A DNA stretch of 54,975 nucleotides, from assembly GCA_028691955.1 (NCBI GenBank), contig JAQUYH010000004.1:1-54975 (forward strand), read 5' to 3'. Below, one piece after another: positions 1-8,867 of the stretch. The position numbers and the translations under genes are program-made. How positions within the stretch are numbered: the stretch's first letter is position 1; each line of letters opens with the position of its first letter. The notes under the pieces are model-generated. The model worked only from the letters and a program-made list of their open reading frames with translations, did not search any database and had not been told where the DNA came from. Source of the DNA: Bacilli bacterium. Its GTDB lineage: Bacteria > Bacillota_I > Bacilli_A > RF39 > UBA660.

Positions 1-115
1 TGATGAATATATAAAAGCTGAAACATTAGCTTTAAATATTATTAAAAAAGAAGATTTACAAGAAGAAACAGATATTAACGGACATATTGCTCACTTCGAT
101 GTAGTAAAAAAATAA
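1..115 (+). CDS. ileS: C-terminal end of a synthetase, probably isoleucyl-tRNA synthetase (partial)
   Basis: The frame opening at base 2 encodes the last 37 residues of a protein and stops at TAA 113-115. The peptide contains YIKAETLALNII and ends DINGHIAHFDVVKK. An ETLA motif followed by a short beta-rich tail ending in VxK matches what I know of the extreme C-terminus of eukaryote-type bacterial IleRS. The rest lies outside the window, so the name rests on a short tail and could be wrong. A terminator hairpin begins inside the stop codon. Confidence 0.4.
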   Translation, partial: DEYIKAETLALNIIKKEDLQEETDINGHIAHFDVVKK

Positions 116-142
116 CTATTAGAAAAAACTAATAGTTTTTTT
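114..142 (+). terminator. Intrinsic terminator after the partial synthetase gene
   Basis: A perfect 9-bp stem (AACTATTAG at 114-122, CTAATAGTT at 129-137) with an A-rich loop runs into a T tract at 136-142. Nearly the same stem recurs at 2041-2068. Confidence 0.85.
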
Positions 143-158
143 AATGATTATCTATAAA

Positions 159-187
159 TTGCATTTATTAAATATAAAAGATATAAT
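159..187 (+). promoter_or_regulatory. Sigma-A-type promoter of the ferritin-like gene
   Basis: TTGCAT at 159-164 and TATAAT at 182-187 are separated by 17 bp. They lie between the upstream terminator and the Shine-Dalgarno sequence of the gene starting at 212. Confidence 0.7.
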
Positions 188-211
188 GAAATTAGAAGGG
201 TGGGATTATTT

Positions 212-511
212 ATGGCAGAATTTGGTAATTCTTTTTCATTGCTAGCAAAAGAAAAAAAGTTGACAGATAGTGAATTAGTCAGAGCTATTAGATTTATGAT
301 AGCAGCAGAATATGAAGCAGTTCAGTTATATATGCAACTTGCAGAGTCTACTACAAATAAGTTAGCGGTTGATGTGTTAAAAGAAATAGCCAATGAAGAA
401 CGTGTTCATGCAGGAGAGTTTTTAAAATTATTATATGAATTAGAACCAGAAGAAAAAAAACTTTATGCACAAGGAGCAAAAGAAGTAGAAGAAATAATTG
501 AAGAACTATAA
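212..511 (+). CDS. Small ferritin-like protein of the encapsulated-ferritin type
   Basis: This is a 99-residue all-helical protein with two iron-ligand-like helices: EYEAVQLYMQLAE at about residues 34-46 and EIANEERVHAGEF at about 61-73. That Glu...ExxH pattern in a half-length, two-helix chain is typical of encapsulated ferritin/Flp-type proteins, which dimerise to complete a ferroxidase site, usually inside encapsulin shells. The tail LYELEPEEKKLYAQGAKEVEEII also fits that family. ATG 212 is preferred over GTG 200 because AGAAGGGTGGG lies just upstream of it. No encapsulin gene is visible in the window. Iron storage or peroxide protection is inferred from the family. It is probably transcribed with the lipoprotein gene that starts 17 bp downstream. 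Confidence 0.75.
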   Translation: MAEFGNSFSLLAKEKKLTDSELVRAIRFMIAAEYEAVQLYMQLAESTTNKLAVDVLKEIANEERVHAGEFLKLLYELEPEEKKLYAQGAKEVEEIIEEL

Positions 512-528
512 TTAAATAAGGAGAATAA

Positions 529-1560
529 ATGAAAAAGATTTTAATATTTTTCACGCTTATATTAATTACAGGATGTGGACAAGGCGAAGAGGCAACAAAC
601 GTAGATAATATTATAGAAGATTTAACATCATCACAAGTTTCAATAGGCGTTAATTTAGATGATTTAGGAAATATTATTAATGGCCAATATTACTTTGATT
701 CAGGAGATAGTATTTATTATTCATCATTTGATGAAGATGGAAGTGCTCATATATACATGAGCAATAATAATCAAACAAGTATTATATTTAATGGTTTTGG
801 GTGGTCATTTTCAATGAAAGATGGATATATATATTTTTCAGGAAACGAAGGTTCTACTATAGATGGAACATATAATTTGTTTAAGATGAAAGCAGATGGA
901 AGTTCATACGAAAAAATAAATGATGGATTTTGCTTTAATATGAATTTCTACAATGATTGGTTATATTATGTTAAAAGAAATTCATCCCTTACGTACTCGC
1001 TATATAGATCAGATTTAGATGGTAACAATGAAGAACAAGTAATAAGTACAGGAAGCTATATGGGAATTGTTTATGATGACGTTTTATATTATTTGGGAGA
1101 TAACTCTATTTATAAAGCAAATCCAGATGGTACAAATGCTGAACTTATATTAACTTCAGTAACGCAGTTTATAATAGGTGAAGGAACGATAATTTATATC
1201 GATGGCAGTAATAATATTAAAATAAGTGATATAAATGGAGAGAATATAAAAACGATAAGATATAGCGGTGGAGATACAATTGCTAGAATAAATTCTTATA
1301 AAAGTAATGTTTTCTATGTTATAGCAGACTCTTCAACTAGCTCAGATGGTTACTCACATGCTTACACTTTATACAGCATTGATTTTAATGGAAAAAACCA
1401 AAAAGAGATTTATGAAGGAATTTCTTATGGCTACTATATTAATATAGTAAATGACAAAGTTTACGCTTTAGACTATAGTCAAGGAACATCAGGAAGTTTT
1501 GAAGCCATTACAAGTGTAATGAATTTAGATGGAACAGAATTAGAACTATTACCTAGATAA
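529..1560 (+). CDS. Secreted lipoprotein with beta-propeller-like DUF5050-type repeats
   Basis: The 343-residue product begins with a lipoprotein signal (MKKILIFFTLILITGC) in which the lipidated Cys is residue 16. The mature part consists of repeated beta-rich units of the form 'YY.....IYK...DGSN...I' (for example IYYSSFDEDG, LYRSDLDGNN, IYKANPDGTN, LYSIDFNGKN). These resemble the DUF5050/LRP-like beta-propeller repeats common in Gram-positive surface lipoproteins. No catalytic residues stand out. AGGAG lies 7 nt before the ATG. It sits 17 bp after the ferritin-like gene and is likely cotranscribed with it. The molecular role is unknown; ligand binding at the cell surface is only a guess. Confidence 0.75.
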   Translation: MKKILIFFTLILITGCGQGEEATNVDNIIEDLTSSQVSIGVNLDDLGNIINGQYYFDSGDSIYYSSFDEDGSAHIYMSNNNQTSIIFNGFGWSFSMKDGYIYFSGNEGSTIDGTYNLFKMKADGSSYEKINDGFCFNMNFYNDWLYYVKRNSSLTYSLYRSDLDGNNEEQVISTGSYMGIVYDDVLYYLGDNSIYKANPDGTNAELILTSVTQFIIGEGTIIYIDGSNNIKISDINGENIKTIRYSGGDTIARINSYKSNVFYVIADSSTSSDGYSHAYTLYSIDFNGKNQKEIYEGISYGYYINIVNDKVYALDYSQGTSGSFEAITSVMNLDGTELELLPR

Positions 1561-1582
1561 AATATATTATATGGAGGAAAAT

Positions 1583-2050
1583 ATGAATTGTGAATTAGCT
1601 CTTTTATTATCAAAGAAAAGTGGATTTCTAAAAAGAGAAAGTAGTATTGTAACATTTTTTAAAGATGAAGTATTAGTAACGGTTATTACAAAATCAAAAC
1701 AGAAAGAATTATTTAAGCAAAAAAAAGAAGATATTAAAAATTCTGGTGGTGGATTTATAAAACAAACATTTGCTATGACTAATGTATTACCTGAATATAT
1801 GGCAAAAATAAAATTAATGAATAAAGAAGATATCAAAAAAGAAAATACAACATCAATTTTAAAAAGCAAAATAGAAAAAATAAAATTCACTCCAGCAAGT
1901 AGAAGTGTGGACTATGATAATGGAGGTTCTTCTCAAACACAAGGGAAATTAATTTTATATGTTAATAAAGAAAAAATTAAATTTACTCATCCATATGAAG
2001 ACAACACTAAAGAGATAAGAACTTATATTAATAATTATTTAAACTATTAG
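1583..2050 (+). CDS. Hypothetical basic protein, 155 aa
   Basis: I do not recognise this protein. It is lysine-rich, has no signal peptide or membrane segment, and alternates short beta segments with a charged middle (about residues 60-115), ending in YINNYLNY. The beta-strand pattern followed by a final helix would suit a PH-like fold, but that is weak inference. ATG 1583 is preferred over ATG 1571 because GGAGG (1574-1578) lies at the right distance upstream of 1583. The stop codon lies inside the stem of a terminator. It probably belongs to the same transcription unit as the two genes before it. Confidence 0.6.
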   Translation: MNCELALLLSKKSGFLKRESSIVTFFKDEVLVTVITKSKQKELFKQKKEDIKNSGGGFIKQTFAMTNVLPEYMAKIKLMNKEDIKKENTTSILKSKIEKIKFTPASRSVDYDNGGSSQTQGKLILYVNKEKIKFTHPYEDNTKEIRTYINNYLNY

Positions 2051-2068
2051 AAAAACTAATAGTTTTTT
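2041..2068 (+). terminator. Intrinsic terminator overlapping a stop codon
   Basis: A 10-bp stem (AAACTATTAG 2041-2050, CTAATAGTTT 2055-2064) with an AAAA loop is followed by T's. The TAG stop of the preceding gene is the last three bases of the left arm. Confidence 0.85.
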
Positions 2069-2095
2069 TATGATATAATTGTTTTGGAGGTAATT

Positions 2096-2500
2096 ATGAA
2101 AAAAGAGAAGTCTTGTGGAACTATCGTTATAAAAGATAGCCAAATATTAATTATCAAAAGCAAAAGTGGTTTATATGGGTTTCCCAAAGGACATATTGAA
2201 AAAGGAGAAACAGAAAAAGAAACAGCAATAAGAGAAACCAAAGAAGAAACTAATATCGATGTTAAAATAATAGGAAATTACCGCTTCAGCTTATCATATA
2301 CGGTAAACGGGAATATAAATAAAGAAGTAATTTATTTTATTGCAAAACCAATTAATAATATAGAAGTAAAAGCTCAAGAAAGTGAAGTGGAATTAGTTGA
2401 TTGGATTGATATCAATAAGGTTAACTCATTATTGGAATTCGACAATATAAAAGAAGTATGGAGACAAGTTTATAATATTTTAGAAAATAGAGGTGTGTAA
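2096..2500 (+). CDS. Nudix hydrolase, diadenosine-tetraphosphatase-like
   Basis: The 134-residue protein is a single Nudix domain. The Nudix box reads GHIEKGETEKETAIRETKEETNI (as GX5EX7REUXEEXGU with small deviations), and the preceding GLYGFPKGHIE is typical of the asymmetric Ap4A hydrolase/MutT group. The last third has the usual VELVDWIDI segment. It would cleave a nucleoside diphosphate linked to another moiety; the exact substrate cannot be read from sequence. GGAGG at 2086-2090 selects ATG 2096 over the in-frame TTG 2084. A TATAAT at about 2074-2079 just after the terminator may be its -10 box. mscL begins at the next base after its stop. Confidence 0.85.
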   Translation: MKKEKSCGTIVIKDSQILIIKSKSGLYGFPKGHIEKGETEKETAIRETKEETNIDVKIIGNYRFSLSYTVNGNINKEVIYFIAKPINNIEVKAQESEVELVDWIDINKVNSLLEFDNIKEVWRQVYNILENRGV

Positions 2501-2902
2501 ATGAATAAATCTAAAAATATAATAAATAAAGAAGTAAATGAATTCAAAGCCTTTATTACAAGAGGAAATGTAATAGATTTAACTGTTGGTGTTATTATAG
2601 GTGGCGCTTTTGGCAAAATAGTAACATCGCTAGTTAATGATATATTAATGCCTTTAATAGGAATAATATTAGGCGGCCTAGATTTTACTAGTTTGTCAAT
2701 TACAATAAAAGACGCTAATATTATGTATGGATCATTTATTCAACAGATTATAGATTTTCTAATTATATCTTTATGTATTTTTGTCTTTATTAAGATTATT
2801 AATAGATTTAAAAGAAAAGAAATAGTTAAAGAAGAAAAAAAAGAATTACCAGAAGAAGTAAAATTATTAACTGAGATTAGAGACCTATTAAAAAAGAATT
2901 AG
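2501..2902 (+). CDS. mscL: Large-conductance mechanosensitive channel MscL
   Basis: The 133-residue protein has the MscL layout: a short N-terminal amphipathic helix, then FITRGNVIDLTVGVIIGGAF entering TM1, the conserved NDILMPLIG at the end of TM1, a short periplasmic-type loop, TM2 (about residues 86-104) and a charged C-terminal helix ending LLTEIRDLLKKN. MscL opens under membrane tension during osmotic downshock. The start directly abuts the Nudix stop codon, so the two are translationally linked. Confidence 0.96.
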   Translation: MNKSKNIINKEVNEFKAFITRGNVIDLTVGVIIGGAFGKIVTSLVNDILMPLIGIILGGLDFTSLSITIKDANIMYGSFIQQIIDFLIISLCIFVFIKIINRFKRKEIVKEEKKELPEEVKLLTEIRDLLKKN

Positions 2903-2978
2903 CTATTATATATATAACTATTTTTAATTTAATAAAGGTATGTTATAATATAATTAAATAAAAGTAGGGATTGATGAT

Positions 2979-4955
2979 ATGAAAAAAGGATTTACTTTAA
3001 TAGAACTTTTAGCAGTAATTGTAATATTAGCAATAATAGCGGTTATTGCAACTCCAATAATATTAAACGTAATAGAGGATACTAAAGCAAAAGCCTATGA
3101 TATAGAATCATCTAATATAGAAAAAGCAGCCGAATATTATTTAACAGATAAACTTAGAATAGAAAATATTCCAGAGTATACAGAATATTACATAAAAGTA
3201 AGTGATTTAAGTAGCTATTTAAACCCTATAACAGATGATATAAAAGATAATTATGTTGTAGTTAAAAAAAGTGGTAATAGTATAAGTTATTATTATACTG
3301 GAAGAGATAATAATCCATATACTTATTCAGATAATAAAACATTAAAAGAAATTATAGAAGATAATATAGGTTCTAATATAGCAAACAATGTTGTAGTAAA
3401 TGGAACTACTGTTAATAAAGTAATAGGAACAAAAGCCGAAAAGAAGACTATTAAAAACTGGGTATACTATTCAGGACAGTTATGGCAAGTATTAGAAACA
3501 ACAGATAATTATGTAAAACTAATTGCAACAAACTCTGTAACAAGTATAGCTTATGGTGAGACTTCTGAATGGAGTACATCATGGTTAAGAAAATGGTTAA
3601 ACGAAATAGACAGTGAATCAAGTGAAGATGGGGTATACTATCATAATTTAAGTAGAGTAGATTTATTATTAGATGGACGTTTTTGTCTAGATGAGCCAAC
3701 AAATGTAGTTGAAGAAGCATTTACTATAAGTACTGAAACAAGAGACAAAGTTACATCATTTACGCCAATTAGTACTTGTTCAAGCGTTTCTTCTGATAAA
3801 ATAGGTTTAATGACCTTTGAAGACTATGTATATGCCTTAAATGGAACAGATGGTATAACAGGAGCTTTAGGAGGATCATTCATTGATGAAGATGAGATAG
3901 AATGGACAATGACTAAATATACAGTGGGTGGAGTAACCAATAAAACATGGCACACTTATTATTTAGAACCATCACATATTGAACATAACTGGAGGGGCAC
4001 AACTGATTACGGAAAAGGGGTAAGACCGGTAATCTATTTGTCAAATGACTTATTAGTAGAAGATAATAATGCTGAAAATTATGGAGAAATTTCAAATCCA
4101 TATAAACTAGTAGGAGAACAAACTTCAAAAGATAATGATTTATTAAATACTGTGACAATAGGAAGTTATGTATATATAAGTGAAGAAAACAACCCTAACA
4201 CAACAACAATGGAAACAGTAACAGACAATATTAGTTATACTTATGATAAGACTAAAGTAAGATATAGAGTAATAGGAATAAATGCTGATGGAAGTATAAA
4301 GCTGCAAAGAGCAGACATACTAAGAAATTTATCAACATCTATAGCTATAAACTCAAATACATATATACCGTTTTATTACTATAACAATGGAGAAAACTCA
4401 ACAAGTTGTATGTACGTATCATCAACAAATACATATTATACAGGAGGATGCGTAAATAACAATTATTTTAAGCCTACTGATGGAAGTGGGGCCTATGCGT
4501 ATACTGAAAGTGAAAATATAGGATATTTCTTAAATAATACAATTAATGGATACTATACATGGCTCTCTGATGATGTAAAAGCAAACTTAGTAAATTATAA
4601 TTGGAATTTAAATGTAAGCTCCAGTGGAACAGATTATACCAAAAGTCTCTTTAATATTGACACAAGTGGAATATATCCATCTAGAATAAGTGATGGGATA
4701 GTTTCAGCTTATGTAGGATTACCTTCATGGGGAGACATGTTTGCAGCAAATGATATAAATATAACTTATTGGTTAATAAATCGGTGGTTAGATTCATCAT
4801 CTCTGGTATCAAAAATTAGTAACTATGGATATGCTAATAGTAATTATGCGCCTTACGTATTTTATGGTGCCCGTCCAGTTATAATTCTTACATCTGACAC
4901 TCACATAACAACCGGGGAAGGAACATCAAATAATCCATATATATTAAGTTTTTGA
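2979..4955 (+). CDS. Large pilin-like surface protein with two tandem C-terminal modules
   Basis: The 658-residue product starts with a prepilin-type leader, MKKG|FTLIELLAVIVILAII, with Gly at -1, Phe at +1 and Glu at +5, so a prepilin peptidase should process it. After the N-terminal helix come two related modules. The first (about 160-375) runs from WVYYSGQLWQVLE to GVRPVIYL...NPY, and the second (about 385-658) from GSYVYISEENNP to GARPVIIL...GEGTSNNPYIL. The gene at 27039 is a close paralogue over its whole length. No pilus assembly genes lie nearby. It ends in TGA, which shows that TGA is a stop here. It likely acts as a surface structure or adhesin; the function of the modules is unknown to me. 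Confidence 0.8.
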   Translation: MKKGFTLIELLAVIVILAIIAVIATPIILNVIEDTKAKAYDIESSNIEKAAEYYLTDKLRIENIPEYTEYYIKVSDLSSYLNPITDDIKDNYVVVKKSGNSISYYYTGRDNNPYTYSDNKTLKEIIEDNIGSNIANNVVVNGTTVNKVIGTKAEKKTIKNWVYYSGQLWQVLETTDNYVKLIATNSVTSIAYGETSEWSTSWLRKWLNEIDSESSEDGVYYHNLSRVDLLLDGRFCLDEPTNVVEEAFTISTETRDKVTSFTPISTCSSVSSDKIGLMTFEDYVYALNGTDGITGALGGSFIDEDEIEWTMTKYTVGGVTNKTWHTYYLEPSHIEHNWRGTTDYGKGVRPVIYLSNDLLVEDNNAENYGEISNPYKLVGEQTSKDNDLLNTVTIGSYVYISEENNPNTTTMETVTDNISYTYDKTKVRYRVIGINADGSIKLQRADILRNLSTSIAINSNTYIPFYYYNNGENSTSCMYVSSTNTYYTGGCVNNNYFKPTDGSGAYAYTESENIGYFLNNTINGYYTWLSDDVKANLVNYNWNLNVSSSGTDYTKSLFNIDTSGIYPSRISDGIVSAYVGLPSWGDMFAANDINITYWLINRWLDSSSLVSKISNYGYANSNYAPYVFYGARPVIILTSDTHITTGEGTSNNPYILSF

Positions 4956-4965
4956 ATTACATTAA

Positions 4966-4995
4966 AAAAGAATTGATTTAATTATCAATTCTTTT
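4966..4995. terminator. Bidirectional terminator between convergent genes
   Basis: A perfect 12-bp stem (AAAAGAATTGAT 4966-4977, ATCAATTCTTTT 4984-4995) with a 6-nt loop has a T tract on one side and an A tract on the other. It can serve both the pilin-like gene on + and the lipoprotein gene on -. Confidence 0.8.
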
Positions 4996-5662
4996 ATTCA
5001 TTATTAATTAAAATTGTATAAATAGAGTTTCCTCTATATTTACCATCTAAAAAGTCTTCTTCATCATCATAAGTAAAAGCAGATAATGTAATAGGTGAAA
5101 CAACTTCTTCAATGTGTTCACCAGCGAATAATTTTATACTAGTAAATAGTGTATCATCAGTTACTTCACCAGAATTAACATGACTATACCATGAGCCTCT
5201 TGCTTGATTAGCATCATCATATAAATATAAATATAAATATGGGCAAAAATCTTCCATCTCATCAGGAGATAAAACAACCTCACCTCTATAAGAACCATCT
5301 GTTAAATAAAAACCAATATAATAGCCAATTTTATAGTCCTCGATATCAGAGTAATTAGCATAATACTTTTGCCAAATGTCTTGATAATAATAACCGCCAA
5401 TATAAGGATCGTTAGTATAAGCAACAGTAAAGACATTAATATCTGTCATTGTATGCCAAGCGCTTGTAAATCGAGTTAACAAATTCATGTCTCCATTTTG
5501 ATATATTCCAACGGTAATAGGATTATCATCAACATAAATAGGTTTTTCAATAACAGGCTCTTCTTCTATTATTTCTTCGGCTTTATTAACACATTCACTA
5601 TTATTTATAAAACTACAACCAGATATTAAAAGTAAAATCATAAAAACATATATTTTCTTCAT
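4994..5662 (-). CDS. Lipoprotein, possibly a truncated glycosidase-like or SH3-like secreted protein
   Basis: The real start is taken as 5662, giving a 222-residue product that begins MKKIYVFMILLLISGC with a lipobox Cys at residue 16. The longer reading frame back to 5767 overlaps murE and has no suitable ribosome site. After an acidic linker (EEIIEEEPVIEKP) comes a roughly 170-residue domain containing WHTMTDINVFTVAY, WQKYYANYSDIEDYKIGYYIGFYL and FCPYLYLYLYDD. I do not recognise the family with confidence. It is a cell-surface protein divergent from murE. Confidence 0.7.
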   Translation of the reverse strand: MKKIYVFMILLLISGCSFINNSECVNKAEEIIEEEPVIEKPIYVDDNPITVGIYQNGDMNLLTRFTSAWHTMTDINVFTVAYTNDPYIGGYYYQDIWQKYYANYSDIEDYKIGYYIGFYLTDGSYRGEVVLSPDEMEDFCPYLYLYLYDDANQARGSWYSHVNSGEVTDDTLFTSIKLFAGEHIEEVVSPITLSAFTYDDEEDFLDGKYRGNSIYTILINNE

Positions 5663-5690
5663 TAAACTCACCAAAAATATTATATAATAT

Positions 5691-5718
5691 TTGAAAACAA
5701 AAAGAAATATAGTATAAT
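5691..5718 (+). promoter_or_regulatory. Promoter of murE
   Basis: TTGAAA (5691-5696) and TATAAT (5713-5718) are 16 bp apart, 17 bp upstream of the murE ATG with its AAAGGTG ribosome site. The same AT-rich interval must also carry the minus-strand promoter of the lipoprotein gene. Confidence 0.7.
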
Positions 5719-5734
5719 TAAAAAAGGTGATAAT

Positions 5735-7108
5735 ATGATACAAGTAGATTCTAGAAGAATAAAACAAGGTGATACTTTTGTTGCTTTAAGAGGCATATCA
5801 AGTGATGGACATAGTTATATAGAAACAGCCATAAAAAATGGGGCCATAAAAGTAATAGCTGAAGAAGGAAGCTATAGTGTTGAAACATTAATTGTTAAAG
5901 ACACTAGAGAGTATTTAACAGCTTACTTAAAAGAAACATATAAAGATATGTTAAATGATATGACAATAATAGGTGTTACTGGGACAAATGGAAAAACAAC
6001 AACAGCTTATTTAATATACCAAGCTTTAAACTTATTAGGAAGAAAATGCTCATACATTGGAACAAATGGATACTTTATAGGTGGTGAAAAAATAGAACTA
6101 CCTAGTTTACCTAATACAACACCAGACATATTAGAACAATACCAAATGTATGAAGAAAGCTACAATAAAGGATACAAATACGTTGTCCTAGAAGCTAGCA
6201 GTCAAGCTATAAGCTATGGAAGAATAGAAGGTATAAAATTTGACTATGCTATTTTTACTAATTTATCAGAAGAGCATTTAAATTATCATAAAACTATGGA
6301 AAACTATTACTTAGCTAAAAGAAAACTATTCGAGCAATTAACAGGAACAGCTATTATTAATTTTGATGATGATTATAAAGACAAATTTACTTTAGAAAAA
6401 AATAGTAATTTCTTTTATGGTTTTAATGGAGGAGATATAAAAGTAGAAGATTTTATAACGCAAAAAGAAAACACTACTTTTACATACACTTATTTAAACA
6501 ACCAATATAAAGTAAATTCTAATTTGATTGGTAAATATAATATTTATAATATGTTAGCTACGATTGCATTACTAATTAATTTAAAAATCGATATAAATGA
6601 TATAAATAAAACAATATCCGAAATAGCATCACCCGAAGGTAGAATGGAAAAAATTATATATAATAACAACACTATTATTATTGATTATGCTCATACACCA
6701 GCATCTATTCAAAGCTTAATAGATACTGTTAATCTAATAAAACACAATAATACTTATGTAGTATTTGGTTGTGCGGGAGAGCGCGATAGAAGTTTAAGAA
6801 GTGTTATGGCTAATATTATTATGAAAAATGCTACTAAACTAATAATAACAAGTGATGATCCACATGAAGAAGAATTAGCTCAGATAGTAAATGATATGTT
6901 AGAAAAAAAAGTAACCAATAATTATGAAATTTGCTTAGATAGAAGTCTAGCTATTAAAAAAGGTATCAGCTTATTAAATCAAAATGATTTGTTATTAATA
7001 TTAGGAAAAGGCCATGAAAAACACATGATAATTGGTAAAGAGAAAATACCTTTTAGTGATAAAGAAGAAGTAAATAAATATATTGAAAAAGAAAACAATA
7101 GCAATTAA
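5735..7108 (+). CDS. murE: UDP-N-acetylmuramyl tripeptide synthetase MurE
   Basis: This 457-residue Mur ligase adds the third residue to UDP-MurNAc-L-Ala-D-Glu in the cytoplasm, using ATP. The N-terminal UDP-binding part starts with DSRRIKQGDTFVAL. The ATP loop is TGTNGKTT (residues 82-89), followed by NTTPDILE, EASSQAI and the C-terminal IDYAHTPASIQ, GCAGERD and LGKGHE motifs. The substrate loop reads DDPHEEEL instead of the DNPR typical of diaminopimelate-adding enzymes, so Lys or another amino acid is more likely, but this is not certain from the motif alone. It is slightly short for the family (about 480-500). Transcribed alone, and convergent with rnhC with a single base between the coding ends. 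Confidence 0.93.
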   Translation: MIQVDSRRIKQGDTFVALRGISSDGHSYIETAIKNGAIKVIAEEGSYSVETLIVKDTREYLTAYLKETYKDMLNDMTIIGVTGTNGKTTTAYLIYQALNLLGRKCSYIGTNGYFIGGEKIELPSLPNTTPDILEQYQMYEESYNKGYKYVVLEASSQAISYGRIEGIKFDYAIFTNLSEEHLNYHKTMENYYLAKRKLFEQLTGTAIINFDDDYKDKFTLEKNSNFFYGFNGGDIKVEDFITQKENTTFTYTYLNNQYKVNSNLIGKYNIYNMLATIALLINLKIDINDINKTISEIASPEGRMEKIIYNNNTIIIDYAHTPASIQSLIDTVNLIKHNNTYVVFGCAGERDRSLRSVMANIIMKNATKLIITSDDPHEEELAQIVNDMLEKKVTNNYEICLDRSLAIKKGISLLNQNDLLLILGKGHEKHMIIGKEKIPFSDKEEVNKYIEKENNSN

Positions 7109-7119
7109 ACTATTGTTTT
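7092..7119. terminator. Bidirectional terminator spanning both convergent stop codons
   Basis: A 10-bp stem (AAAACAATAG 7092-7101, CTATTGTTTT 7110-7119) with an 8-nt loop overlaps the last codons of murE on + and rnhC on -. Confidence 0.8.
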
Positions 7120-8063
7120 TCTATTATATTTCTAATTTTTTCAGTATTTTTAAAACTTAATTTAGCGATCTCTTTTAATTTATCAAAACCATATTTTTTA
7201 ACTATATTAGCTCCGACCTCATCAACTAAAGTTCCAGCTCCCTTAGGAATAATTATCCCTAAACTATTACCCAACTTTTCAAACTCCTTAATAAAAATAT
7301 ATCTACTAATAATAGAAGCACAAGCCACACTTAAAGACTTATCTTCACCTTTAGTTAAAAAAGTAATACCACGAACAACATCATTACTTCCTTTTAAATA
7401 ATTGTAGTAAACAAAAGGTTTAGCAAATTCATCAACTATTATATAGTCATATGGTAAATTCTTTTTAACCAAATTTCCTAAAACATTATTGTGTAAAACC
7501 GCTTTTAACTTATTCATATTATTTTCTGCAGAATATCTTTCATTATATTCTTTATTAGAAAGTATACTACTACTATAAGTAATTCTTTCAATAACTTTAG
7601 GAACAATCTCTTTTATTTTATCATCCGTTAATTTTTTGGAATCTTTAACACCTAATTTTTCTAAAAAAGCAATATCTTCTTTTTTAACATAAGCACTAGT
7701 TACAACAATGGGTCCAAAATAATCACCAGTTCCCACTTCATCACTTCCGATACTAGTAGCATTATATATTTTAGGATCTACTTTAACTTCTTTTTTATCC
7801 TTTTTATCTTTATTTTCACTATTAGTCATTTCTAGCTTTTTATTTGGATTTAAATGTCTTTCCGTTTCTTTCCACATATTAGCATCTATATCCGCACTAA
7901 CGCCTTGAAAAACAGCTTTACCTGATTCATATAAAGTAACTACTGTATCTTCTTCATCAGCCTGAAAAACAGCATAAGCTGGCGTTTTAATTCTTTTTTT
8001 ATCTTCAAAATGTTCAATCATTTTTTCTTTAGTATTATCGCTTACTTTTAAAGTTATCGTCAT
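7110..8063 (-). CDS. rnhC: Ribonuclease HIII
   Basis: The 317-residue protein has the HIII layout: an N-terminal TBP-like domain (about 1-85, containing AVFQGVSADIDANMW), a lysine-rich linker, then a type 2 RNase H domain with GSDEVGTGDYFGP carrying the first catalytic acidic residues, VKDSKKLTDDKI, and IVDEFAKP. The enzyme removes RNA from RNA-DNA hybrids. This paralogue is characteristic of Gram-positive bacteria. AGGAG precedes the ATG on the minus strand. Confidence 0.93.
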   Translation of the reverse strand: MTITLKVSDNTKEKMIEHFEDKKRIKTPAYAVFQADEEDTVVTLYESGKAVFQGVSADIDANMWKETERHLNPNKKLEMTNSENKDKKDKKEVKVDPKIYNATSIGSDEVGTGDYFGPIVVTSAYVKKEDIAFLEKLGVKDSKKLTDDKIKEIVPKVIERITYSSSILSNKEYNERYSAENNMNKLKAVLHNNVLGNLVKKNLPYDYIIVDEFAKPFVYYNYLKGSNDVVRGITFLTKGEDKSLSVACASIISRYIFIKEFEKLGNSLGIIIPKGAGTLVDEVGANIVKKYGFDKLKEIAKLSFKNTEKIRNIIEKQ

Positions 8064-8149
8064 TTTTTCAACTCCTAAAAATATTTTAACATATTTTAAT
8101 ATTTATTGTAATATGATATAATCTAATTATAGATAAAAGAGGTGATTTA

Positions 8150-8866
8150 ATGAATATAATAGACGTTGGTATTATTTTACTATTAGGATTAGGGGCTGTT
8201 TTAGGATTTAAAAGAGGGTTTACAAGGCAAGTAGCCCAGGGGCTTGGTTTTATTGCTGTTATTATAATAGCTTTCATTTTAAAAAATCCATTGTCAGAAC
8301 TAATGTATCAAAACCTACCATTCTTTGATTTTGGTGGCATACTAAAAGGCGTTACTATTGTTAATATATTACTATATGAAGTAATAGCTTTTCTAATAGT
8401 TTTAGCTTTAGCTTCAATATTATTAAAACTAGTTATTTTTGCAACATCTGTTTTTGAAAAAATACTAAATATGACTATCATTTTAGGAATACCTTCAAAA
8501 ATACTTGGAGCAGTAGCTGGTGTATTAGAATACTATGTAATAGTTTTCATGATTTTATTTGTGATAAGTTTGCCAATGTTTAATTACGATTTTATCAATG
8601 GATCAAAATATAAAGACACTATATTAAATAATACGCCAATATTAACTAATATTTCACAAGATACAATTAATGTATATAATGAATTTAGTGATTTAAAAGA
8701 TAAATATCAAGACAGCACTAGTTCAACAGAATTTAACAAAGAAGCTATAGAATTATTCTTGAAATATAAAGTAATTAGTGTTGAATCAGTTGAAAAATTA
8801 GCTGAAAAAGGAAAATTAAATATTGATAATATGGATAGTATTTTAGAACAATATAGGGAGGAATAA
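8150..8866 (+). CDS. CvpA-family membrane protein
   Basis: The 238-residue protein begins MNIIDVGIILLLGLGAVLGFKRGF, a hallmark of the CvpA family, and has four predicted transmembrane segments (about 5-20, 28-45, 65-95, 110-145) followed by a soluble tail of about 90 residues. CvpA-like proteins are linked to envelope stress and colicin export in other bacteria; the biochemical role is poorly defined. AGAGGTG lies 7 nt before the ATG. The thioredoxin gene starts one base after its stop, so the two form an operon. Confidence 0.8.
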   Translation: MNIIDVGIILLLGLGAVLGFKRGFTRQVAQGLGFIAVIIIAFILKNPLSELMYQNLPFFDFGGILKGVTIVNILLYEVIAFLIVLALASILLKLVIFATSVFEKILNMTIILGIPSKILGAVAGVLEYYVIVFMILFVISLPMFNYDFINGSKYKDTILNNTPILTNISQDTINVYNEFSDLKDKYQDSTSSTEFNKEAIELFLKYKVISVESVEKLAEKGKLNIDNMDSILEQYREE

Positions 8867-8867
8867 C

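Noticed and set aside
4787-4900. End of the 2979 gene as a VR of the local TR
   Set aside because: No similarity to the TR at 13731-13856 and only a mild codon-use change.
4994-5767. Longer lipoprotein frame starting at 5767
   Set aside because: The extension covers the murE promoter and start; the lipoprotein signal begins at 5662.
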